NCBI GenBank assembly: GCA_025769875.1
Contig: JAGFNK010000053.1
Coordinates: 62,001-126,000, forward strand
Length of the DNA stretch: 64,000 bases
Source of the DNA: Russula earlei
Taxonomy: Eukaryota > Basidiomycota > Agaricomycetes > Russulales > Russulaceae
Reading direction: 5' to 3'
Shown: piece by piece, positions 1 through 10,430 of the stretch
Position numbering within the stretch: position 1 is the stretch's first letter
How the letters are laid out: every line of letters starts with the position of its first letter
Program-made: the position numbers and the translations under genes
The notes under the pieces: model-generated
Databases searched by the model: none
The model's input: the letters and a program-made list of their open reading frames with translations, nothing else
Told to the model about the DNA's origin: nothing

Positions 1-726
1 AGTTTCCAAAAGCCTGAAGCGCTCGCGGGTTCGGCTTTGGCGACCTCTTTGCCAGTCTCGACGGACGTCACGGACGTCAGGGAAGAATTCGAGGGCGTGC
101 GGCTGAGCCACGTAGCCCGTCGTTTCGGCGCAGGTTTCTCGGACTCGGTGGTCTTCTCAGGATGGGACTTGTCCGTCGCAGGGTTACCCTCGCCACCGAT
201 CGTCGCCCTGCGTAGGGGAAAGGGCTTTTTCTTCTCAGTCGGTTTCGTCTCGGCCGGTTCCTCTGTAACCTCTGCCTTCTCACGTTCACGTCCGATTATC
301 CACCACGAACCTGAGGATTTGGTCTGGACTTTGACTGATTCTGTCTTCTTGTCATCGATGTCCCCTACGAGAAGAAGCTGAGTAAATCCCAAGGAGAGGA
401 AAGGGGGTGGGAGACGCACAACCCATATTCCTCATTGCGACCTTGAACCTCTTCCAGTCCCATCGGTAATTTCCACCGTGGAGGTTGCGCAGGACTTCCT
501 TCAGCTCGTCCAGGCGTTTTCGCGCCTTGTCCCCGAGGAAGCGTTGGCCGACTTTGTGCCAGTACTCCTTCGGGATCTTGCGCTCGAGACAGCCCTCCTT
601 CACTTGGTCAAGCCATGTGTCCACGGGGGGGTCCTTCTTTGGATTGCCGAGAAAACGTGGGGGGTTCTTCCATTCGTCGAGGACGGGCTCGAGGTCGAAC
701 TCTTTCAGTTTGAATGCGTCGAGCAT
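1..726 (-). CDS. Conserved hypothetical protein, 3' part off the left edge
   Basis: Two exons are visible, 420-726 and 1-364, joined across a 55-bp GT-AG intron (365-419). The chosen ATG is at 724-726. The first 100 residues are charged and rich in Lys, Trp and Pro; the exon junction restores an ...NMGW-DIDDKK frame. Downstream comes a SGSWWIIGR segment, then a Lys/Glu/Pro-rich, basic, probably disordered region that stays open to base 1. I recognise this only as a conserved fungal-type protein and can assign no function; no signal peptide or membrane helix is evident. The stop codon lies outside the window, so the full length is unknown. Confidence 0.6.
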
Positions 727-1266
727 AGCGGGATAGGGGGACGGCGCGCGGAATACAGGAGTTGTTGGAATATATCGTTTGGTGGGATCTCCCCCCTCGG
801 TTTGCGGGTTCTTATGTACCTCTTGGGGACGCCTCACGACAACGGCGTGAGTTCCGGATCGGAGGATCACTTGGACAGAAATCTGGGCTCCAGGCGTGTG
901 CTGAGCCGTAAAACAGGGGCGCGAGGGAGTGGTCCATCGTCGTGGCCACCCTACACGTGGCCGCGTTACCCTTGTCGGTAAGACTTGACACGAAGCTGTT
1001 GCACTGCCCTTGACGCAAATTTCATATGCAGACCCATCCTGGCACAGTTCAAGGTGCCTAGGGCGTCCGTGCGCTGCCTCACCAAAGGCAGAGAGCGTTA
1101 TCCGATTGATCAGAGAAGCATTGGCTTGGGACAGACAAAGAATCGGGTGGGGCAGACCATGGCGACACAACGCAGAAGGGTTTCTATTGCCGGTATTGCA
1201 GTTATGCATGTACATCGCAGTGAGTCAAGGATTCTTCGTTCAAATTACCGTACCAGCCTTCAGCAA
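727..1266. other. Intergenic, no gene seen
   Basis: This is the space between the 3' end of ARPC5 and the start of the edge gene, both on the minus strand. It should hold the promoter of the edge gene. Short open frames on both strands show no family resemblance. Confidence 0.5.
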
Positions 1267-1915
1267 TCATGCCATCCTGCGGTCAGTCATGGCCCTCACG
1301 ATACACCCGGTCCCCGCAACTTCTGTCAACTGGAGGTGGGTTAGGGGAAAAACCGGAATAGGGACGAGTCCGGTATCCGACCCACCTTCTCGTGCCAACC
1401 CAGGAGGACGCTGCCACTGACGTCTCCCCAACCTGGCATACCCATGCCCTTGTATAAATACTTCATTAGGGTATCCTGCGCCTCCGGGGGCAGCGATCTG
1501 ACAACGTTCGGGATGTCCGTTGCCTTTGTGCTGTTAAGCACTGTGACGACTGTTTGCAGCGTAAGGTTCTGAAGAGGAAGAGTGAGACATTGTGTGTCCC
1601 TGATTTCGTTGATCGTACGTCACCTTGGCTTCTTCCGCATTGGATCCGTAAGGAGGGTTGTCGAGAATGGTGACAAGGGCACCCAGGATGTCACCTCTGA
1701 TCCGATGGTCACGATAAGTTTGCGTTCGACTGGACGGATGTGACGGCGGCTCACTTGGAGAGTGAAGACCTTACCGCGGCCGCCCTCGCCTTGGTTTCCT
1801 CGATGACTTGCTGGGGATCGCGAGGGTCAGGATCGTATAGTTCTGTTTCCAGCAGAACATCTTCGTCATAAGCGTCGACGTCGATTTTCCTAAACTTGAC
1901 ATCCGTCGGTGCCAT
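1267..1915 (-). CDS. ARC15: Arp2/3 complex subunit 5 (ARPC5/p16)
   Basis: Smallest subunit of the Arp2/3 complex, which nucleates branched actin filaments at endocytic sites and the cell cortex. Four exons (1755-1915, 1624-1696, 1386-1568, 1267-1329) give 159 residues, close to the usual 150 or so for this family. The N-terminus carries the acidic stretch FRKIDVDAYDED. The family core is clear across the splices: GDILGALVTILDNPPYGSN, VLNSTKATDIPNVVRSL, then MKYLYKGMG followed by WHEKLTEVAGTGCIVR. It ends MTDRRMA. All three introns are 54-58 bp with GT-AG ends, and the exon phases agree. It is transcribed divergently from the F-box/WD40 gene with 264 bp between start codons. Confidence 0.95.
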
Positions 1916-2179
1916 GTTCGAACTGTTCTGCGGTCGCACGCCGCACTCGAAAAGGCTGGTTGTGAAATCACGTGGCCGGTGCGAGTCATCACAGTCAAGT
2001 CGACGTCGACGACGGTCACCACAGTATTCGCTGACCGCAGCACGTAGAACCTCTACGTGCAACAACCCTCAGTACCAAGTTCGCCCATTTTATGCCCAAA
2101 GGCCCCAAGAGAAGTTCCCAGAAAGACATCTCTCGCATAAACAACCGCACTTGCCGTCAATCAGTACAAACCTCTCAAC
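1916..2179. promoter_or_regulatory. Shared divergent promoter region
   Basis: These 264 bp separate the start codons of ARPC5 (minus) and the F-box/WD40 gene (plus), so both promoters must lie here or overlap the 5' ends. I do not see a strong TATA box or a long repeated motif. Confidence 0.45.
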
Positions 2180-4608
2180 ATGGCCAACACGATTCCTCCT
2201 TGTTCTTGCTTCCCTGCAGAATCTCTCACCCATATCACCTCTTTCCTCGACCCAGTGTCCCTCTGCTCTCTTGCGCAGGCAAACCGCAAGCTGTATGAAC
2301 ACGTCAGCGATGACAACACTTGGCGGCGCGCCTTCATCAGCCAATTCCTGGGTGTATCGCCGGAGGACGCCTTGAACGAAGCCAAGGCCCTCACCTTTAG
2401 ATTGACGGAAAAGACGTGGAAAATCGAATTCGTACGTCGTCACATCATCAGGGGGTGAGCTTTTTTCTTTGGCCCGCGTTTATCCCGCATCGATATATTC
2501 ACGGGCTCGGACTCAGGCTCTGGTCGCGTTCCAAGTACACAGTGATATCGCACCGTCCTTTTTACGTCCCGATATCGGTCATCCACGTCATGGCCGATTA
2601 TGCACTCCTCACTGCATCTACCCAGTATGGCGTCGTCGCCCGCTCGTTCCCTTTCAGGAACAACAAAGTCCTAAAGGGCTACCTCTATGCAACCGGCATA
2701 CCGCCTGGCCTGGGAAACGGCCTTCCGAATATAAACTTCATGCCCAACATCAGTGCATGTGTCCTTGCTTCGGATGGAACAACCGCCAAAGTTCTCTGGG
2801 GCAGGCAGGATGGTAGCGTTGTTGCCGTGTTCCACCCTCGCACGATGAGCGGAACTCAAGCCCCGGCACATATCCTCGCGAGTTCTGCACGACAAGAACA
2901 CGAGGGTGCCGTGCTAGACGGTACTTGGGCCGCCAACGGCGAGGCCTTTGTAACCGCAGGCTCTGACGGGCATGTCAAAGTCTGGACTATAACTCCCTTT
3001 CGCTGCGCGTGGACTTCCGAACGTCATTTATTTGGACTGGAGATAGATGCGATTTTGAAAGTCGCGGAAGACCTGGATAATGGTATTGTCGTGGCTGCGA
3101 GTAGAAGGGGCGATGTCGTCCTCTGGTCGGGTCTTGACGCCTCTCTTGGCGCAGCTGACGTCCCTAGTCATAACGTCCAAAGGTTATGCATCCCCGTTCA
3201 TACATTCCCGATACCAGACGTGGATTCCGATTCTGTCCCACAGCCGATGGAGATTTCAGCTCTCTTTCTACAGGTCTCCTCCCCCACCAAGCTATCCATC
3301 CTCGCTTACTATCGAAACGTGTCCCGGTTCTATCGCTGCTCTGTAGACTTTCTGAGCAAGCAAGCGGATGTCAAGGCTTTTGGAGATGCAGCGTCTGGTA
3401 ACATTCGGTGCATACAACCAGCATTTTCCAATAATCCCGCGGAGGCGAGTTTCATCCTGGCAGGCACCCAGCTCGGAAAAATCAGTATTTATGATTGGGG
3501 CACCACCTTACTGAGCGACCTGGTTCCTGCCAGCCGGCACGTCGATGTCTTTCCGGATGCCCATGTGACCAACCTAGCCATGAACCCTTTCGTCATTGTT
3601 GCAGGCTCGTCTCGGGGCACGATCATGGTCCTCGACATCCTCACGCTCGAAACCCTGGGGTCATTTACGGCACCAATGAACCATGATGTCCGCCAGATAG
3701 AGCTTGCAGGGGATGTTCTAGTGGCAAGCGTCGGCAGCAAGGTATTGGCGTGGAGCGCGGGTCATTTTAGCTCAGGTGGCAAGAATCCCACCAAGATGAA
3801 GGGCAAAGGGAAACATGGTGGTCATGGGAAATGGTTCAGTAAGCATCAGGGCAGCTAACTCTATGTACACCATCTGACCTTCCACGCATCTATAGAGCAG
3901 GCGCAACTGAGAAACGACATTGCGGAGGCCAGCGATCTTGTGGAGGGGACCCCCCTGCAATGTTCGCTAGGCGCCGAACGCGAACAGTTGATGCAACTTC
4001 ATGCTCTCGGTCTAAGTGAACGAGAAGCCGTGGAATATGCACTCATGTTGAGCAGGGATGAAGAGTTGGCTAGACTTGGAAGTGGCGGGGGCGAACACGT
4101 GCGCCAAGAGGGCGTGTTCGACGCTGAAGAAAGTTCGAGGAGCCAATCCGAGTCATCCCCGTCATCCCCGTCATCGTCTTCCATTAGGCAATACTCTCCG
4201 CCGCCATTACGCCATTCCACATCTGTGTCGAGCACAGGCTCTCGTGGGCACCGTATACCATTATTAGCGTCACCGACGAGCTCCAATGTAAAGGTGCAAG
4301 TCTCGCCCCGCTTTTACTCTGAACCAAGGGTGGCTGGAGGGTTGCTCGGTAGTCCTCCTGATTCGGCAACAATGTCGTCCCAAGAAAGCAGGTCATTACC
4401 GTCTCGCTCCTCCGCACTGGGACCGATCACCGCTCCCTCGAAGCAAAGAGAAAAACGAAGCGCGTGGAGTAAGCCCTTACCTGGCGTGGGTTTGTCGCCT
4501 CGGACGAATTGGAAGGTTGAAGCGAATGAAGATCTCGAACTTCGGTTTGCACTCGAGCAGAGTTTGGCGGAGGCTCAAAGTTGTGAGAAAGATATGGTTG
4601 GCACGTGA
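2180..4608 (+). CDS. F-box protein with WD40-like repeats
   Basis: Three exons (2180-2454, 2517-3838, 3896-4608) give 769 residues. Residues about 8-55 form an F-box (CFPAESLTHITSFLDPVSLCSL...WRRAFI), the Skp1-binding module of SCF ubiquitin ligases. The middle, about 110-520, has WD40-type strands, including EGAVLDGTWAANGEAFVTAGSDGHVKVW, so it is probably a beta-propeller that binds substrate. The C-terminus has a short conserved helix (HALGLSEREAVEYALMLSRDEE), a Ser/Pro-rich disordered stretch, and a final DLELRFALEQSLAEA helix that looks like a ubiquitin-interacting motif. Both introns are short GT-AG introns with matching phases. Role by family: substrate receptor of an SCF E3 ligase; the substrate is unknown. 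Confidence 0.9.
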
Positions 4609-5076
4609 ATTCGGCCACCGACGTTCTCTACGTTACTCTGTCTTCATTTTGATCCAAATTCACGTCTGTCACAGTGCCTCATTGAGCTTTCGTGCCACCA
4701 ACTAATTTATGTCCTGCTCGGGAGAATACGGCAAAAGCGTGTAGTACATGAGGCCGACCTTGCCGAACAAGCGCCGAATGCGGGTGACCCGCAGCATGTA
4801 ACAGAGACCGCTTGAGACCACGGAACACGGTGCCTGGCCTGGTCAATATGCTCCGACACTTATTTGTATCACCTTTCAAGCGGCCAACTCTTTCCCCCTA
4901 TCTTCTCCCTCTGTTCACCCCAACGATCACTCGTGCCGACATTTTGAGTGTTTTTGAAGCGGCGATGCAATGTCGTACTCTCACACTTTCGCTCGAAGTG
5001 CGCGCCTTCTTCTCTCTCCATACCATGCCACAGCGAACGTTTCTTCACTCTGATGGATTAATGACTAATAATTGCA
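4609..5076. other. Intergenic or unresolved 5' part of next gene
   Basis: No confident coding sequence. The stretch ends in a TTGCAG acceptor-like site at 5071-5076, so one or more short 5' exons of the following gene are probably hidden here, but I could not choose between candidates such as the ATG at 4965. Confidence 0.35.
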
Positions 5077-6514
5077 GGCCAGAATCAGTTAAGCGAGCAA
5101 TTGCAGCTGCTGGAACTGCTGCGGATGAGGAGGGCGAAGCGTTCGCATGAGCGTCTGGGGGACCGCAGCTTGGAGCGCCTCGCAGAACAAGGAAGCCGCT
5201 GCGGGCGTCTAGCGGTCCAGGATAGCGAAACGCTCACGCTGCAGTTCGTCGCGCTGTCTCTCGTTGGACAGACGCCTGGCGACACAGTCGCGGTGGCGCT
5301 GGACAAGCGTGACGCGTCCAACTTTACCTTCGTCCTCGCCACGAACCGGAGACACACCCCAGCTGACGAAGAACGAGCGCGTCAGTTCTTCGACGTTGCG
5401 GCATCCGCCGAGATGGAGCGGGCCCTCTTGTTGTTCGCTGTGGGATCTTCGACCCGGAAACTGAACAGGCGCCTCGCGAAGTTGAAGAAGGTCATCGGCC
5501 AGTGCTTGCCTGCTGTCAGGCGTCTTGCCCAGAGATACTGGTGGCCACAGAATGAGTTGCGGAGGAGGGCACGAGAGCTCCTTCCGGCAATGCACGCAAA
5601 GTTTGGGGAGATCCGTCCGTCCGCGCTGTATGTCAAGATCCTTCAAACGCTGGCAAGGGCCGTATCACCGAGTCACACGTTTCTCGGTTCGCCATCAAAT
5701 GATGACTACGACCGCCTTCTTGATATATTGAAAATGGCCACATTCCTGCTGTCTACTCGCTTCGTGTCATGGATGGCCCAGGGCAAACGATACTCGGACC
5801 CCATGGCCGTCCTCGAGCGTCGACTGTCCAAGGTGGCTCAGTATCTGATGGGCGCCGCTAGCCTATTGGAAATGAAAAGGGCATTTCCGCGAAGAGGGGA
5901 GGCTCTTCCCTATGTCTGGGCAGCCGTGGGAGGAGAACCCCAGTGAGGTGGAAGACATCTTCCTATTGCGTACTCCTTTGGAGGTCGCGCGCGAGGTCGA
6001 CGCCCGTCTGACGGAATCAAAGCTTCGCTCTAGGCTCACGAACCTGGACCAGTGGGCACCCTTCTCAAGCCCCCGCATCCACGCGGAGTTGCGTTTGATT
6101 GCGTCCTGCAACAGAGCCTTCCTCGATCCTTCTTTTGACACGTACGACCCGCGGAAGCGCGCCGTCGTTCGCATCGCCAGCTCTCACGATGTCTCCACGC
6201 TTTGCGCCCTATGGGTCACCGTGTACAATCGCCACTTTGGGACCCGTTTCAGGGTGTCCCCGACGGGCGGCTCCGGCAAAATTGATCGGAACTGGGCCTT
6301 CGTCCTTTCTCCACGCGAGAGGCCTGACCAGGACGTGAGCGAGTTGGTGTACAATTTGCTCGAGAACGAGTTGGAACATCTCCAAGACTCTTCTTCCCCG
6401 AGATTGTGGCGGAGCCTGTTACGGCCTTTGACGTCGTGGGCATGCATTTCTGAGCCAGATGAGGTGCGAGTATTCCATGTATCGTTATCGGGCACATGCG
6501 TGACGGACGTTTGA
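5077..6514 (+). pseudogene. Deaminase-like fungal protein, frameshifted
   Basis: Two overlapping frames look like one gene. Frame 1 runs from an acceptor-like site at 5077 to a stop at 5946 and holds helical, Arg-rich sequence (NQLSEQLQLLELL, then a long alpha-helical middle). Frame 2 takes over within 5912-5946 and runs to 6514. The second part carries IHAELRLI and, further on, STLCALWVTVYN followed by Gly-rich sequence and DRNWAF. That order resembles the HAE...CxxC zinc site of the OTT_1508-like (fungal) nucleic acid deaminase fold, but the first Cys of CxxC is Ser here. No intron of credible size bridges the frames. I infer a frameshifted, possibly inactive member; an assembly indel is the alternative. 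The 5' end is unresolved. Confidence 0.5.
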
Positions 6515-8066
6515 GCACAGAGGTGGGTCGTCCGCCGGAGTAGGCACCGTCGGAACCGGGGCAGCACTCCAACCTACGTGCGTCTTCCTGCCTCACCTAG
6601 CGGCGTCATCGTTGGTCAAGCATTTGGGTTATAAAGGTATCATCGCGTGCCTCGGATCCAAAGGTGGCGAATTCGTCCTCGCCCGCGACGCTTCTCGTTG
6701 ACGCCGACGCACCCGTCGTCCAGAAGGGCAAGGGCGTCGCCACTACCGCAAAGTATGATGCGATACGACATCACACGGCCTGCGACCCCCCGCCCACGAC
6801 ACGGAGGTCGTTCCGTGCGTCACCGGCAGATAGCGCGCGGGACCCGGTAGTATCGGTCGCTTTTTGTGCCAAGACGCTGGCGCGTCCCACTTTTTGACTT
6901 GGCAAATCGACCGAAACCGTGTGAGGTTGAGGGATGAGCGGAAAAGGAACGCTTCATCTTTATTTTCGCCCGAGTCAGGGCCGTACGCAATTGTGGAGTG
7001 CTCGCGATCCATTTGTCGCTGCAGGCGTTTAGTGAGAAATGTATGAGCTGAAGCAATCGGTGTTTCTTTCTAAATGGATGGGCACAGGCATGTGCGGACC
7101 AAGTTGATGAATAACCGGCCGCTCTACGAGTCCCCCCTCAACTCTGTTCAGATGATATGATGGCTCGTCGAACGAAGCATGACACACTTGACATGGCGAA
7201 CTTCAAAAGGCTTTCCGCCAGCGTCGTTCCAACCGCATGAAATAGACATGTGGGCTCCGATTTTTGTGCCGAGTCATAGCCCAGTTCTTGTACTTGTACA
7301 AGACGTGACGCCCAGAGGTGTTGCCCTTCGATATCTGCCTCACCGCCTCCGCCACCACACCATTCCTTCTCTCTTCCTCTCTCCCTTCGTGCCCGACCCG
7401 TCACATGGTTGAGCCACCTCCAGCAGTTCAACTTTGATGTCCTATTCGGTTATCGCCTCGCTCGTAATGGAGTGCCGTTCCGCTCTTTTCCCTTGGATGT
7501 TACCTACTACCGTGCCCACTTCGACTCTTCCTTCATCTCTCTCATGGTCCTCTCTCGCGTGCCGTGGGTGGGGCCAGTCCGAGTGACCACGTAGATCATT
7601 CGTTCCCAGCGTTTCCAAGCGAGGTCCAAATACTCTGTGGCGCTGCTAGCGCGTTTATCCATGGTTGGGTGATAAGCCCAACGTGTGCCTCGCTCACGAG
7701 GCCAATTGCTGTGTAAAAAATCTCAGGCTATACAAAGCGCGGGCGACGGGCGCTCTTCATCGCACTTGTCCGTCAGCGTGCCGCTTCTGGTTCGTGGGTA
7801 ATTCTAGACGATCACCTTCCTCCCGGACGCTACATCCTCACTGGTGAGCTTTCGCCTGTATGTCGAGCGAGTGTCACCATGCCTGAAGTCAGTAAGCTTC
7901 ACATAATCCTCTCCGTTGTCACGTCTCATCACTCACTCGCTTCGTCTAGTCATTATTGCCTTGCGCTGCCCACTCCTCGAGTACGATTGGTGGTCCTTCC
8001 CAAGCCTCGTCCGAAGCAAGTCCTTGTGCACGTCGTCAGGGTTTGTCTATTTGCTCAGTATCGATA
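6515..8066. other. Gene-poor interval of 1.55 kb
   Basis: No open frame here shows conserved domains or codon-like behaviour; all are short and overlap in several frames. A promoter for the F-box gene at 8067 is expected near the right end, where pyrimidine-rich stretches occur. I see no tRNA, repeat array or transposon end. Confidence 0.45.
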
Positions 8067-9497
8067 ATGACAACTGACCAATCGATTTTAAACCACGTAG
8101 GAATCAACGCGCTCTCCGATGATGTCCTCGTGGACATATTCCACATCTATGTGAATAACTGGACCATTACGGCAAGCGGATGGCATACACTGGTCCATGT
8201 GTGTCAAAGATGGCGATATATCGTATTTGCATCGCCACGTCGCCTGAACTTGCGAATTGAATACACTGGAAAAGGACCCATGTCTGACATGCTGGACGTC
8301 TGGCCAGCCTTGCCTGTGGTGATAAGTCGAGATCTCACAACACATCAATTTTCGAAATCATACGTCGACTCTTGCTGGGGAAACGTATCTGTTGCCCTCG
8401 AGTCGGAGCACCATCATCGCATATGTGCAATCGAACTGTTCCTTATTCCAACTTCCCATTGGGAAATGTTGACAGTGGCGATGCAGAAACCATTCCCGCA
8501 GCTAACGTATCTGCAGTTTTGGGTAGAAAACAACGCTGTGACGTCCCTTCCAGCTTCATTCTTAGGCGGATCCGCCCCACTTCTCCAAATTCTCTCGTTG
8601 AGGAATTGTCCATTTCCAGGAATTCCTACATTACTTTTGTCTGCCAGTCAACTCGTCATGCTTGACCTTTGGAATATTCCCGATTCCGGTTTCTTTTCGC
8701 CCCAGGATTTGGTTGCCGCCCTGTCCGTCATGTCCACACTTGAAACTCTTGGCCTTCAATTTCAATCCCCTCAATATCCGGCAACTCGACCTCCACCTTC
8801 CCTCGCTCGCTCTGTCGTCCCTGCTCTCGCCCATCTTATGTACCAAGGCGTTCACGAGTACTTGGAGGACTTACTGACCCAAATCGAGGCACCTTTTCTC
8901 AAAAGACTCGTGATAACATTCTTCATGGACCTCGACTTTGTCGTCCCGCAACTTCACCAGTTGATCAGTCACGCAAAATCGTTCAAGACATGCGACAGAG
9001 CGGTTGTGCGCACTTCCGATCGTGCAATCCGATTTGCAGTTTTAAGAGGAACAAATCAGTCCCCGGACCTCTCGTTGGAAATCAGCTGCAGAGCGTTGGA
9101 TTGGCAGCTTGCATCGCTGGCCCAGGTCTGCAGCTCATCCTTGCCCCTCCTCTCCACTTTGGTTCAGCTCGACATCGTGGTTGGTGTGCCTCAACCACAC
9201 TGGAAAGATGACATGGAAGTCACTCAATGGCTGCAACTCCTGGACCCGTTCACTGCTGTGAATGATCTGCGCCTATCTGATCAAGTTGCGCGACATGTCT
9301 TCCAAGCCCTGGAAGAGCTTGCCGAAGAAAGAGTAACAGAAGTCTTACCCGCACTACAGAACGTCTTCTTGAGCGGCCTCCAGCCATCAGAGCCTGTTCC
9401 GGCATATATGGAGCGAGTTGTCGCGCAACGACAGCTCTCTGGTCACCCTGTGGCAGTCTACCCTTTGGGAGACCGGAGAAATTATTCTAGCACGTAG
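8067..9497 (+). CDS. F-box domain protein, agaricomycete type
   Basis: Single-exon gene of 476 residues. The ATG at 8067 was chosen because the F-box begins soon after it (NALSDDVLVDIFHIYV at about residues 13-28), followed by the typical W-x-x-L-V-H-V-C-Q-R-W-R and FASPRRLNLRI. This is the fold of the large F-box families expanded in mushrooms. The rest has irregular leucine-rich strands (LLQILSLRNCPF, LVMLDLWNIP, LETLGLQF), as expected for a substrate-binding LRR-like half. The frame is open for 37 codons upstream of the chosen ATG, but that segment has no domain. Family role: SCF ligase receptor with unknown target. Confidence 0.85.
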   Translation: MTTDQSILNHVGINALSDDVLVDIFHIYVNNWTITASGWHTLVHVCQRWRYIVFASPRRLNLRIEYTGKGPMSDMLDVWPALPVVISRDLTTHQFSKSYVDSCWGNVSVALESEHHHRICAIELFLIPTSHWEMLTVAMQKPFPQLTYLQFWVENNAVTSLPASFLGGSAPLLQILSLRNCPFPGIPTLLLSASQLVMLDLWNIPDSGFFSPQDLVAALSVMSTLETLGLQFQSPQYPATRPPPSLARSVVPALAHLMYQGVHEYLEDLLTQIEAPFLKRLVITFFMDLDFVVPQLHQLISHAKSFKTCDRAVVRTSDRAIRFAVLRGTNQSPDLSLEISCRALDWQLASLAQVCSSSLPLLSTLVQLDIVVGVPQPHWKDDMEVTQWLQLLDPFTAVNDLRLSDQVARHVFQALEELAEERVTEVLPALQNVFLSGLQPSEPVPAYMERVVAQRQLSGHPVAVYPLGDRRNYSST

Positions 9498-10430
9498 CCA
9501 ATATCTTCATGCTCCCCATCGAATTAGCATCTGACATCAACTAGCTTCTGTGCGATTGTCATTATTTGGCTAGAGGCACCCTAGTTACCGTACTATTACT
9601 CAAAATTCGCCCTTCTAACGCCGTATCATACCTTGAATCCAATGCAGTTCCCTTGATAGGAAAAGTCATCAGTCACAGGGCTACGCGGTTCTTGAAAAGG
9701 ACATTACATCGAATATGAATACGTGTCAGTGCAGGTGTGGTGCATCGCGGCAATACATCCACATCGATATCTCCGTGCGACATCAGAGGAACAACAAACG
9801 AGATGGACATGCGACGACTACGTCATCCAATGGAAACGAAACGATCCCGCTTCCGTCGCCAAGCTCACCCACGATATTCCGTCCACAGAAAGCGGTTCGA
9901 TTCGAGATACCGTGCGAGCTGGGCCCGAACGCGGTGGTGATGAGCCCATTGAGGAGACGAGAGCGCGTGGATAGACGGATCGAGGAGTGGAGAGCTTGCC
10001 ATGAACTGAATGAGGTCCTCCTAGGCCCACTCATCGTAGACACAGGCGCGCGCTGCCTGTCGCCCGAGATTGCAGAGCAGAACGCAGGGTGGTGTACCGA
10101 GTGTACAACCAATGGAATGTTCATGAGTGGGCTAGACAGTATAGCGGCATTGGGGCAATAGCTCTGTCTCAAACCGTTGTGCTGAGAACTGTCCAAAGCA
10201 AAGAAATAAGTATAAAAACATGCGCTGGTATACATGCGTTCCGGAAAATAACAACGAACCAAGGGCACGCTGTGCCTGTTCTATACAAGATATCGTGTCA
10301 TAGTTGCCCCTCGCCAAGCCCCGAATCTACAAAAAATGGGGAGAAGGTATAGAAGGAACGGAACGAATCTTGATACCCAAGACCGTCCTGTATGGACGAA
10401 CCCCCCTTTCAACATCATACGACCCGCGAT
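9498..10430. other. Intergenic, one doubtful small frame
   Basis: A 148-codon plus-strand frame at 9715-10161 is open, but a 161-codon frame overlaps it on the other strand and neither shows a recognisable domain. I do not call it a gene. The rest is the 3' flank of the F-box gene and of the BAR-SH3 gene, which converge here. Confidence 0.4.

Noticed and set aside
9715..10161. 148-codon frame as a possible hypothetical gene
   Set aside because: An equally long frame overlaps on the other strand, and no conserved motif was seen.
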